A stretch of 64,000 bases of DNA. Source: CAYQQJ01 sp964419935. GTDB taxonomy: Bacteria; Pseudomonadota; Gammaproteobacteria; Pseudomonadales; Cellvibrionaceae. The translations under genes and the position numbers were made by a program. Positions 1-6,918 of the stretch are shown here, piece after piece. Within the stretch, counting starts at the first letter, position 1; the number at the start of each line of letters is the position of its first letter. Location: contig CAYQQJ010000001.1 in NCBI GenBank assembly GCA_964419935.1, positions 124,001 to 188,000 of the forward strand, given 5' to 3'. The notes below the pieces were generated by a model, which ran no database searches, was not told the origin of the DNA, and saw only the letters and a program-made list of their open reading frames with translations.

Positions 1-464
1 TTACCGGCGCATTCTTTCTGCTGATATTCATGGTCTACGCAGGCCTGGTTTGGAATCTACCCGTTCCGGATTTGGGCGGTGTGGTAGCAACCTTTTTCGT
101 CAGTACGATGGGCCTGGTAACGGGCTGGTGGCTACTCATACTTTGGATGCTGCCGATATTTTGCTGGTTGCTGTTGTGCTCCGCAATCGCCCGGAAGACA
201 CCGCTGTTGATAGCGCTGGGCATACCGCTTGCGCTGATAGTGCTGGAAGCCTGGGTGTTTGGTGATTTTCAATTGGCCGGGGTAGTCAAGCATCAGGTGC
301 ACGGGGCATTCGCGGCGTTTCAGAAAGTGCTCCATCACCCAGCGCAATTCAGGCATGAACTCGTCGCAACCTTATCTGCCCCTGCTGTATGGATTGGTCT
401 AGTCATCAGCGCGGCGATGCTGGCAGCCTGTGTTTGGCTGCGCACGTTCAAATATGAAATCTAA
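1..464 (+). CDS. C-terminal part of an ABC-type permease-like membrane protein (5' end outside window)
   Basis: The frame is already open at the first base, so this is the 3' end of a longer gene. The visible part (about 153 residues) has three strongly hydrophobic segments: one before and around VYAGLVWNLP, a pair around GWWLLILWMLPIF and LLIALGIPLALIVLEAW, and a last one near VWIGLVISAAMLAACVW. A short amphipathic loop (HQVHGAFAAFQKVLHHPAQF) lies between them. This pattern resembles the C-terminal half of ABC-2 type transporter permeases that sit beside an ATPase gene. The ATPase gene would lie upstream of the window, so the assignment rests on membrane topology only. No substrate can be inferred. 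Confidence 0.5.
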   Translation, partial: TGAFFLLIFMVYAGLVWNLPVPDLGGVVATFFVSTMGLVTGWWLLILWMLPIFCWLLLCSAIARKTPLLIALGIPLALIVLEAWVFGDFQLAGVVKHQVHGAFAAFQKVLHHPAQFRHELVATLSAPAVWIGLVISAAMLAACVWLRTFKYEI

Positions 465-527
465 AATCGAATCAATCAATTTTAACATCTAATCAATCAA
501 TAGAGATGCCTCAAAAAGGAGCTTACC

Positions 528-611
528 ATGAAAATCAGGAATCTATGTCTTGTGCTTGCAGTAACCTTAACCCTCAGCGCCTGCGTGTTTCACGTTGGCA
601 GTCCCAAACAC
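528..611 (+). pseudogene. 5' part of a small SHOCT-domain lipoprotein, interrupted by an IS3 element
   Basis: An ATG behind an AAAAGGAG ribosome binding site starts a lipoprotein signal peptide (MKIRNLCLVLAVTLTLSAC, lipobox LSAC with Cys19). After codon 28 the reading frame runs into the left end of an insertion sequence and stops at once at the TGA formed by the element's tip. The remaining 49 codons lie on the other side at 1895-2044 in the same frame, once the element and one copy of the 3-bp target duplication are removed. The ancestral product would be 77 residues. Its role is unknown; SHOCT domains are short C-terminal oligomerisation modules. Confidence 0.85.
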
Positions 612-636
612 TGAACCTGCACCACTTTAACGGACA
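612..636 (+). repeat. Left terminal inverted repeat of the IS3 element
   Basis: The 25 bases beginning TGAACCTGCACC match the reverse complement of 1867-1891 at 23 of 25 positions. The flanking CAC at 609-611 is the left copy of the target duplication. Confidence 0.9.
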
Positions 637-667
637 GTAAATCACTGTCATGCTAAAGGGGTATACC

Positions 668-1033
668 ATGGGAATAACGAAGAAGAACCATTACGATAGC
701 TACACGTTGGCCTTTAAAGTAAAAGCGGTTAAGGAAAGCAACAAGCAGGGCGTTAAGGCCATAGATGTAGCTGAAGCGCTTGGCATTCATCCGGTGATGC
801 TGTATCGGTGGCGCCAGGAATTCAGAGAAGGACGTCTCTCCGAGAATAAACATATGAGAATACCGGCTCCACCGCCCCAAAAATCGAGAGCGGAATCAGA
901 CAAGCTAAAAGTTGCAGAGCGGCGGATAAGAGAGCTTGAGAAAAGCTTGGCAGCCAAGGAAGAGGAAGTCATCATCCTAAAAAAGGCCGGTCGGTTCTTT
1001 CAGGAACAGCGCAAGAAAAATACGCGTTCATAG
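668..1033 (+). CDS. IS3-family OrfA, helix-turn-helix transposase subunit
   Basis: OrfA binds the terminal inverted repeats and is made alone or fused to OrfB. The N-terminal half has the classic helix-turn-helix (AFKVKAVKES, VAEALGIHPVMLYRWRQEF). The C-terminal half is a charged leucine-zipper-like helix ending in EEVIILKKAGRFF. I chose the ATG at 668 because AAAGGGG lies six bases upstream; an in-frame ATG at 650 is possible. The run A-AAA-AAG at 979-985 is a canonical slippery heptamer for a -1 shift, after which translation continues in the orfB frame. Confidence 0.92.
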   Translation: MGITKKNHYDSYTLAFKVKAVKESNKQGVKAIDVAEALGIHPVMLYRWRQEFREGRLSENKHMRIPAPPPQKSRAESDKLKVAERRIRELEKSLAAKEEEVIILKKAGRFFQEQRKKNTRS

Positions 1034-1875
1034 ATAAGAACCGACCATCCCACAAAATAGTGACGATGTGTGAGCACCTGGACGTCTCCGCCAGTGGTTA
1101 TTACGACTGGCGAGGCAGGCCCCCTAGCGAAAGAGCCAAACATGATGCGGTACTGGTGGAGCAGATTGTCGAGATGCACCAGGGTCATGAGGCGAACTAT
1201 GGAGCTGTTCGGGTGCACCCGTACCTCAAGAAGCTAAGCTATAGCTGCAGTCGCAGACGAGTCAACCGCTTGATGAAAGCGCATGGGATACGCTCAAAAT
1301 ACCATGCTCACCGCCTTCGGCGTGCCAACGGTAGCAACGGCCCCGTGGCGGACAACCTGTTGGCTAGACAGCCACCGGCCGAGCAGAGTGGCCAGCAATG
1401 GGCGGGCGATATGACATACTTGAAGACAAGGGAAGGTGATTTCTATCTGGCGGCTATCTTGGATCTATGGTCTAGGAAGGTGATAGGTTGGGCGTTCTCA
1501 CGAAATCATGACACCGACTTGGTAAGAGGAGCTCTTGATATGTCGCTCGCGTTTGAAAGCAGACAGCCGGGTTGCCTCTTCCATAGCGACCAAGGATCGG
1601 AATATCGCTCAGATAGCTATCGTGGTCGGGTCGCTGAAGTGGGTATGATAAGTAGCATGAGCCGCGCGGGCACACCTACCGACAACGCCTACGTCGAGTC
1701 ATTTTTTAAGACGCTGCGCAACGAGCTGCTTCACCACTGGAAGTTCAACACCTTTGTTGAATGCGTCGCACGAATAATGGAATACATTGAGTTTTATAAT
1801 GAAAGACGTCTACACTCAAGCCTGAACTATTTATCACCAAATGAATATCAACTCTTGAGTTCAAAGTGTCCGTGA
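985..1875 (+). CDS. IS3-family OrfB, DDE transposase domain (made as an OrfAB fusion by -1 frameshift)
   Basis: The frame entered by a -1 slip at 979-985 reads through KYAFIDKNRPSHKIV and MCEHLDVSASGYYDW, the usual start of IS3-family OrfB. The rve integrase core follows with all three catalytic acids: D in WAGDMTYLKT, D in LFHSDQGSEY, and E in NAYVESFFKTLRNE. A later start at 1060 would also be open, but the conserved residues upstream of it show the product is the frameshifted OrfAB. No internal stop or frameshift damage is visible. The stop codon lies inside the right inverted repeat, as is common. Confidence 0.93.
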   Translation, partial: GRSVLSGTAQEKYAFIDKNRPSHKIVTMCEHLDVSASGYYDWRGRPPSERAKHDAVLVEQIVEMHQGHEANYGAVRVHPYLKKLSYSCSRRRVNRLMKAHGIRSKYHAHRLRRANGSNGPVADNLLARQPPAEQSGQQWAGDMTYLKTREGDFYLAAILDLWSRKVIGWAFSRNHDTDLVRGALDMSLAFESRQPGCLFHSDQGSEYRSDSYRGRVAEVGMISSMSRAGTPTDNAYVESFFKTLRNELLHHWKFNTFVECVARIMEYIEFYNERRLHSSLNYLSPNEYQLLSSKCP

Positions 1876-1891
1876 AAGTGGTGCAGGTCCA
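1867..1891 (-). repeat. Right terminal inverted repeat of the IS3 element
   Basis: Reverse complement of the left end apart from two mismatches. It is followed by CAC at 1892-1894, the second copy of the target duplication. The orfB stop codon (1873-1875) lies within it. Confidence 0.9.
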
Positions 1892-2044
1892 CACGTTAAC
1901 ACCACGACAGTGGGGCAGGAGTTAACGGATTTAAAACTGGCTTTGGATAATGGTGCCATTACCGACTCTGAATATCGCATGATGAAAACGGAAATTCTGG
2001 AGAACGACAGGCACCAGGAGCATATGACTCATGAAAGTCACTGA
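1892..2044 (+). pseudogene. 3' part of the SHOCT-domain lipoprotein
   Basis: From the CAC at 1892 the frame reads HVNTTTVGQE then LTDLKLALDNGAITDSEYRM and MKTEIL. This is the SHOCT signature: a short amphipathic helix, G-x-I-T/S-D/E-x-E-Y/F, and a second helix. The segment lacks its own start and signal peptide. It continues exactly in frame from codon 28 of the 528-611 fragment, so the insertion is recent enough that neither half has decayed. Confidence 0.8.
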
Positions 2045-2056
2045 TGGATTTGCGAT

Positions 2057-2078
2057 AGCCCGCACCTGAGTGCGGGCT
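2057..2078 (+). terminator. Hairpin downstream of the SHOCT gene, possible terminator
   Basis: AGCCCGCAC, a CTGA loop and GTGCGGGCT form a perfect 9-bp GC-rich stem 12 bases after the SHOCT stop codon. There is no clear T-run afterwards, so factor-independent termination is only possible. Confidence 0.45.
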
Positions 2079-2210
2079 GCTATTGGACAGGCGGCTCGTC
2101 TACAGATATAGTTCGGAAAACTCACATAAAATAAATAAAAGGTTGCGCAACCACCTGGTTGGCATCATCTGGCTGGATAAGGGTGAACCGTTTTGATAAG
2201 GAGAATCATC

Positions 2211-3668
2211 TTGAAAACCCCGCTGATATTATTTTTGGTGGTTTCCTCTGCTATTTCCTTTTTCACTCAAGCCGCGGTTGCGGAAGGTGAAGAGAAGATT
2301 GTGTTTGAGACATGGAGTGGGCTGAAAATTGATGCTTACAAAGGCTCGATGTTAGTCCCAGAAAACCGAAACGCTAAAGACTCTCGCATGATTCCAGTCA
2401 GATACGTACGGCTGCCTGCGACAGGAGATAAGGCCGGCTTCCCGATTGTGTATCTGGCAGGAGGGCCTGGTGGTTCGGGTATCATGGCAATCAATTATCG
2501 TTACAACATGTTCATGGCACTACGTGAATATGGCGATGTCATTGCGCTTGACCAACGCGGAACGGGAGATTCCAATATCGTGCCTGAATGCCGGTCTCAT
2601 CAGATAGTGCCAACCGTTAGCAAAACATCCGACAAACAGTTCATTGAATATCATCGAAATGCGGTGAAGGAATGTCTTTCCTTCTGGAAGTCTGAAGGCG
2701 CCGATATCGCCGGTTACAATACTATTGAAAATGCCCTGGATCTGGATGCGCTAAGACAACAGCTCGGCGCCAAGAAGGTCGTTCTCTGGGGCACGTCCTA
2801 TGGCAGTCACTTGGCTTTGGCTGCACTGAAAGTGATGGATGACAAAATAGATCGAGTCATTCTATCGAGTGCTGAAGGTTTGGATCAAACAGTTAAACTG
2901 CCTACTCGTACCGATGCTTATTTTGATCGTTTGCAGGCGGCAATCAATACGCAACCGGAGGCAAAGGCGCTTTATCCAGATATTAAGGCTCTTATTCAAC
3001 GAGTGCATGACAAGTTAGATGAAAACCCCGTTTTCATGCAGTTAACGCTACGCGATGGCACGAAAGTGGATTACCAGTTGCAACGAAAAGATATGCAACT
3101 GCTTGCCACAAGTTTGATTGCCGATCCGGATAAAGCGGCTATGTTGCTGGACTTATATTCAACCCTGGATCAGGGGAAAACGCCGTCTCTGGATCACATT
3201 CCTGGACGCATGCTTCCTGTGGGGCTTGCTGAGCCGGGTTCTCCTATTGCTCTGAGCGCCATGGCTACGGGAATGGATATCGCATCCGGCATAGATTCCA
3301 ACCGTAAAGTTGCGGTGGCGAAACAGGCAAAGACGGCTTTGTTGCGAGATTACATGAATTTTTCCTATCACTTTGGCGGAATAGCGCCGGAATTGGATTT
3401 GGGCGACGATTTTCGCTTGCCACCGACAAGCGATGTGCCGGTGTTGCTGCTGAGCGGTACGCTGGATGGTCGCACTTACGTTGAGAGTCAACATGAAGCG
3501 GTGGCTGGGCTTTCCAACGTCACCACTGTCACAGTGGAAAACGCCGGCCATAATCTTTTCGATTTACCTTCAGATGCTATTCAGGACGCTATCAATCGCT
3601 TCATGGAAGGGAAGCCTGTTTCATCGAATATCGTTGTAGAACTGCCTGTGATGGTGAGAACGCACTGA
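2211..3668 (+). CDS. Secreted alpha/beta-hydrolase, peptidase S33 (proline iminopeptidase / tripeptidyl aminopeptidase) type
   Basis: The 485-residue protein begins at a TTG seven bases after AAGGAG; an upstream in-frame TTG at 2193 overlaps that site and is less likely. A Sec signal peptide (LILFLVVSSAISFF, cleavage near TQAAVA-EG) predicts export. The catalytic domain shows the oxyanion motif GGPGGSG, the DQRGTGDS motif, the nucleophile elbow GTSYGS and, in the C-terminal TAP-like region, PVLLLSGTLDGR (Asp) and ENAGHNLF (His). These S33 enzymes remove N-terminal residues from peptides or hydrolyse small esters or amides. Nothing nearby fixes the substrate. It stands alone in its direction before the next gene, 72 bp downstream. 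Confidence 0.85.
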   Translation: MKTPLILFLVVSSAISFFTQAAVAEGEEKIVFETWSGLKIDAYKGSMLVPENRNAKDSRMIPVRYVRLPATGDKAGFPIVYLAGGPGGSGIMAINYRYNMFMALREYGDVIALDQRGTGDSNIVPECRSHQIVPTVSKTSDKQFIEYHRNAVKECLSFWKSEGADIAGYNTIENALDLDALRQQLGAKKVVLWGTSYGSHLALAALKVMDDKIDRVILSSAEGLDQTVKLPTRTDAYFDRLQAAINTQPEAKALYPDIKALIQRVHDKLDENPVFMQLTLRDGTKVDYQLQRKDMQLLATSLIADPDKAAMLLDLYSTLDQGKTPSLDHIPGRMLPVGLAEPGSPIALSAMATGMDIASGIDSNRKVAVAKQAKTALLRDYMNFSYHFGGIAPELDLGDDFRLPPTSDVPVLLLSGTLDGRTYVESQHEAVAGLSNVTTVTVENAGHNLFDLPSDAIQDAINRFMEGKPVSSNIVVELPVMVRTH

Positions 3669-3740
3669 CGTTTCGGTAGTAGACGTTGATTGTAATCGCC
3701 GTGATGACATCGCAGGTAACGGTTTACCAGGAGATCCAGC

Positions 3741-4718
3741 GTGAAGAAGCGCACAGTCGGTATCGCAGTACTAGCAGGCATAACAGCCTTATATGTTTTC
3801 AATTCCTCGTGGCGAGTTTCCCCTCAAACCTCTGCGCCAGGGCTGATTTCTCACCGTGGGGTCCATCAAACCTTTCATCGTGAAGGCCTGGAAAACGATA
3901 CCTGCACGGCGGTTCGTATAGACGCGCCGACCCATGAATATATAGAAAATACGCTTCCATCCATGGCGGCAGCCTTTGCAGCTGGGGCCGATGTTGTGGA
4001 GCTCGATGTGCATCCCACCACTGATGGCTATTTCGCGGTAATGCATGATTGGACTCTTGATTGTCGCACTGAAGGCTCTGGTGACACGCGCAGTCATGAG
4101 CTCGCATACTTGAAATCCCTGGATCTGGGTTATGGCTATACGGCAGACGGTGGGAAAACATTTCCTCTACGCGGTAAAGGCGTGGGTATGATGCCCACGT
4201 TGGCGGAGGTATTCACTGCGTTTCCGGACAAAAAATTCCTCATCAATTTCAAAAGCAGGGACGCACGCGAGGGCGACATGTTATTCAACTTCCTGGAAGA
4301 GCACCCGCAATGGCGATCTTCCATCTGGGGCGTTTACGGCGGGGAAGCGCCGACATGGCGGGCGGTTGAATTGATCGGTGATGACCTCTTGGCCTTCACG
4401 CGCCCCAGCGTCAAAGGTTGCCTTAAGCAATATCTTGCACTCGGCTGGTCCGGTTACATGCCTGCGGCCTGCAGAAACACCGCGGTAATGGTGCCCATAG
4501 ACATTGCCCCGAGGCTATGGGGCTGGCCGAATTTGCTGGTCAAGCGATTGCAGGACGTTGGCAGCACGGTTGCGCTGATTGGCCCCATGGATGCTGACGC
4601 CACCGGAGCGCCGTCTATCGATACGCTGGAGGACTTGAAACTCGTGCCGGAAGACTTTCGGGGTTATCTCTGGACGGACAAGATTGAAGTGATTGGACCT
4701 GAGGTTCAGCAGCGCTGA
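3741..4718 (+). CDS. Glycerophosphodiester phosphodiesterase family protein
   Basis: GDPD enzymes hydrolyse glycerophosphodiesters to glycerol-3-phosphate and an alcohol. The 325-residue product starts at a GTG with AGGAG upstream and has an N-terminal membrane anchor or signal (VGIAVLAGITALYVF). The GDPD signature is complete: ISHRG, IENTLPSMAAAFAAGADVVE, ELDVHPT and a later MHDWTLD, giving the HR, E-N-T, E-x-D and H-D active-site set. The C-terminal part (DLKLVPEDFRGYLWTDKIE) matches the end of the TIM barrel. The sequence between IENT and the signal contains an inserted NDTCTAVRIDAPTHEY segment. Likely periplasmic or inner-membrane anchored. Confidence 0.85.
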   Translation: MKKRTVGIAVLAGITALYVFNSSWRVSPQTSAPGLISHRGVHQTFHREGLENDTCTAVRIDAPTHEYIENTLPSMAAAFAAGADVVELDVHPTTDGYFAVMHDWTLDCRTEGSGDTRSHELAYLKSLDLGYGYTADGGKTFPLRGKGVGMMPTLAEVFTAFPDKKFLINFKSRDAREGDMLFNFLEEHPQWRSSIWGVYGGEAPTWRAVELIGDDLLAFTRPSVKGCLKQYLALGWSGYMPAACRNTAVMVPIDIAPRLWGWPNLLVKRLQDVGSTVALIGPMDADATGAPSIDTLEDLKLVPEDFRGYLWTDKIEVIGPEVQQR

Positions 4719-4764
4719 CGCAGCGGCTTCGTTCGTTCTTGGAAATGGGCTTTCGAACTCGGTG

Positions 4765-4995
4765 TCATGAATCTTTCACAAAAAATTGACGAAATAAACG
4801 CTCGGATTCCTGCAAACCTTCATCTGTGAATGCTATGGATTTTGCCTTTCCAATCGGATCGTCAATAAGACCTTTGTCGTGAAGGCGGTTCATCACGCCC
4901 CAATCAAAGGACTTCCACGCTCTGTCATGGGCATGCAAGGTTAAATGCAGCAGGGCCAGAACGACTTCATCTATCCTGTCTTCATCGATTTTCAT
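4765..4995 (-). CDS. DUF6429 family small protein
   Basis: A longer reading frame begins at 5172, but the real start is the ATG at 4995: GAGGAG lies seven bases upstream and the conserved block begins at MKIDEDRIDEVVLALLHL. The 76-residue product has the family pattern of a helical N-terminus, an AWKSFDWGVMNRLHDKGLI core resembling a winged-helix recognition segment, then IGKAKSIAFTDEGL. This family is common in proteobacteria as a single small cytoplasmic protein of unknown function. It stands alone, convergent with the GDPD gene. Confidence 0.8.
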   Translation of the reverse strand: MKIDEDRIDEVVLALLHLTLHAHDRAWKSFDWGVMNRLHDKGLIDDPIGKAKSIAFTDEGLQESERLFRQFFVKDS

Positions 4996-5337
4996 CCACA
5001 CACTCCTCAGTTGGTGCTCTGTTGGTACATGCTCCATGTGGCGGAGAATTTTCATTGTAGTTCTAAGCGCGGTCAGCTTGTATTCGCCGGGACCTAGACC
5101 AAAAAATAACCGTGGTATCTGGCTATCTGGCGGTGTCGTTTTCCGACTGTCATAAACTGGGACTCCGTCCATACCAGTAATTACGGCGTTTGTCCCTTCC
5201 TGACACCCGGTTCAGGCTAGCTTTTGCTCAGAGGTCCAGGTTAACGCATATTCTGAAATAGGGACGACAGCGGCCAGACTTCATCGTACCGTAGTGCCTT
5301 GTTCATTCAATAAAAACATAAAAAGCAGAGGCTCGCT
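4996..5337. other. Intergenic region between divergent DUF6429 and GH16 genes
   Basis: This stretch of about 340 bp should hold the promoters of both flanking genes. The last 40 bases before the GH16 start are AT-rich (TTCATTCAATAAAAACATAAA). I see no convincing operator, repeat or additional gene; the upstream extension of the minus-strand frame here has no family resemblance. Confidence 0.4.
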
Positions 5338-6798
5338 ATGCTTGTTCGTCAACTCTTAACCATGATTTTTCTTGCCATGGTGCTCAGCCTGGGTGCCTGT
5401 GGTGGCGGCTCCGGAAGTGGTGCCAGCGATCCTGGAGCTAATCCAACTGTCCCCGGCAGTGACGATACTGGCGGTGACGATTCGGATGATGATTCTGGCG
5501 GTGGCGATTCTGAGGGTGACACAGGCGGCGACGATTCCGGGGACGACACCGGCGGTGACGACTCGGGTGATGAAACAGGCGAAAGCGTGATCATACAGGC
5601 GCAGGACTTCGTGGATGCATTCGATACCACCGATGGCAACGAGGGTGGCGCCTTTTACGATGGCAATGTGGATATTGAAGCTGCGGAAGACATCAGCGGT
5701 GAGTTCAACGTTGGCTGGATGGCCGCTGGCGAGTGGCTTGAATACGAGGTCACCCTGCAAGGAGGCTTGTACACGCTGAGCTCTCGCGTAGCCAGCAATG
5801 CGAACGGTTCCTTTACTGTTGACTTGAACGGTGCCGAGGTACTCGGAGCCCAGCATATTGGGCCTACCGGTGGCTGGCAAAGTTGGATGACCTTGACGTC
5901 TCCCACTATGGATCTGCCTGCAGGCCACCATACCATCAGGATTAATATTCAGTGGGGTGAATTCAATCTCAACTGGATCCGGTTCGACACGTCCGATGGC
6001 AGTGATCCTGGTACGGGCGACGACGGTAGCGATATCGATATGACTGAGCCCGTCTGGAGCGACGAATTCAGCACCATCAACAGCGACAACTGGACCTTTG
6101 AAACCGGTGGTGGTGGTTGGGGTAACAACGAGTTTCAGTACTACACCGACGGCGACAACGCCTCAATTGAATACGATGAAGACATTGACAGCGACGTCTT
6201 GGTGATCGAGGCACGTAAGGAAAATCCTGTCGGCTACAACTGCAGTTTCACGCCGAACGGCGGTTCTGGCGCCTGCGCCTACACTTCTACGCGTTTGATT
6301 TCAGCGGGTAAACAGGAGTTCAAATATGGCCGTATGGAAGCCCGCATAAAACTCCCGCAAACCCAGGGCATCTGGCCAGCGTTCTGGATGTTGGGCAGTA
6401 ATATCTTTAAAGGTGTTCCCTGGCCCACTAGCGGTGAAATCGACATTATGGAACATGTCGGCTCTGAGCCGCAGCTCACTCATGGCGCACTCCATGGACC
6501 AGGCTATTTCGGTAATACGCCTTTCAGTGGTACCCACGATTTACAGGAACAAGCCGACGCGAACTACCACGTATACGCGGTTGAGTGGGATGCAAACAGC
6601 ATCAGCTGGTTTGTAGATGACGTTAATTTTTACAAAGTTACCAAAGCGCAAACAGAAGCATACGGAAGCTGGGTCTTCGATCAGCCATTTTTCTTCCTGT
6701 TTAACGTTGCTGTGGGAGGGAATTGGCCCGGTAGTCCGGATGCGACAAGCACCTTCCCGCAGCGGATGTATGTTGATTACGTGCGGGTGTATCAGTAG
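5338..6798 (+). CDS. Lipoprotein beta-glucanase: CBM6 plus glycoside hydrolase family 16 (laminarinase-like)
   Basis: The 486-residue protein has a lipoprotein signal (lipobox LGAC, Cys about 21), so it is likely anchored in the outer membrane. A low-complexity Asp/Gly/Ser linker (about residues 25-82) follows. A carbohydrate-binding module of family 6 spans about 85-215 (ending FNLNWIRFDTSDG), then a GH16 jelly roll from about 240 to the end. The GH16 catalytic motif is intact: GEIDIMEHVG supplies the E-x-D-x-x-E residues, with the usual YGRMEARIKLP and GIWPAFWMLG strands. GH16 enzymes with this pattern cleave beta-1,3(4)-glucans such as laminarin; agarase or carrageenase activity is less likely by motif. 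The nearby GH5 and GH43 lipoproteins support a role in glucan use. Confidence 0.9.
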   Translation: MLVRQLLTMIFLAMVLSLGACGGGSGSGASDPGANPTVPGSDDTGGDDSDDDSGGGDSEGDTGGDDSGDDTGGDDSGDETGESVIIQAQDFVDAFDTTDGNEGGAFYDGNVDIEAAEDISGEFNVGWMAAGEWLEYEVTLQGGLYTLSSRVASNANGSFTVDLNGAEVLGAQHIGPTGGWQSWMTLTSPTMDLPAGHHTIRINIQWGEFNLNWIRFDTSDGSDPGTGDDGSDIDMTEPVWSDEFSTINSDNWTFETGGGGWGNNEFQYYTDGDNASIEYDEDIDSDVLVIEARKENPVGYNCSFTPNGGSGACAYTSTRLISAGKQEFKYGRMEARIKLPQTQGIWPAFWMLGSNIFKGVPWPTSGEIDIMEHVGSEPQLTHGALHGPGYFGNTPFSGTHDLQEQADANYHVYAVEWDANSISWFVDDVNFYKVTKAQTEAYGSWVFDQPFFFLFNVAVGGNWPGSPDATSTFPQRMYVDYVRVYQ

Positions 6799-6873
6799 AC
6801 AGTTTAGTAATTGATACAGTCGTCTGAGATCCGAGGCGCCGTAATTAAAAATGGGTTTCACCGGGCAAAAAAA

Positions 6874-6892
6874 GGGACTGCAATGCAGTCCC
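6874..6892 (-). terminator. Intrinsic terminator of the choice-of-anchor I gene
   Basis: On the minus strand GGGACTGCATTGCAGTCCC forms a near-continuous palindrome followed directly by a run of seven T residues. It lies 27 bp past the stop codon of the 6919-8859 gene and is oriented to end its transcription. Confidence 0.85.
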
Positions 6893-6918
6893 GAGATAAC
6901 GAGGGTCCATCAATCGTA

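Larger units (their letters stand above)
612..1891 (+). mobile_element. Complete IS3-family insertion sequence, 1280 bp
   Basis: The element has 25-bp imperfect terminal inverted repeats (612-636 and 1867-1891) that differ at only two positions and end in the TG...CA typical of IS3-family members. It is flanked by a CAC direct repeat at 609-611 and 1892-1894, matching the 3-bp target duplication usual for the family. It encodes orfA and orfB with a programmed -1 frameshift signal. Ends, both frames and the DDE catalytic residues all look intact, so it may be active. It sits inside a lipoprotein gene. Confidence 0.95.
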
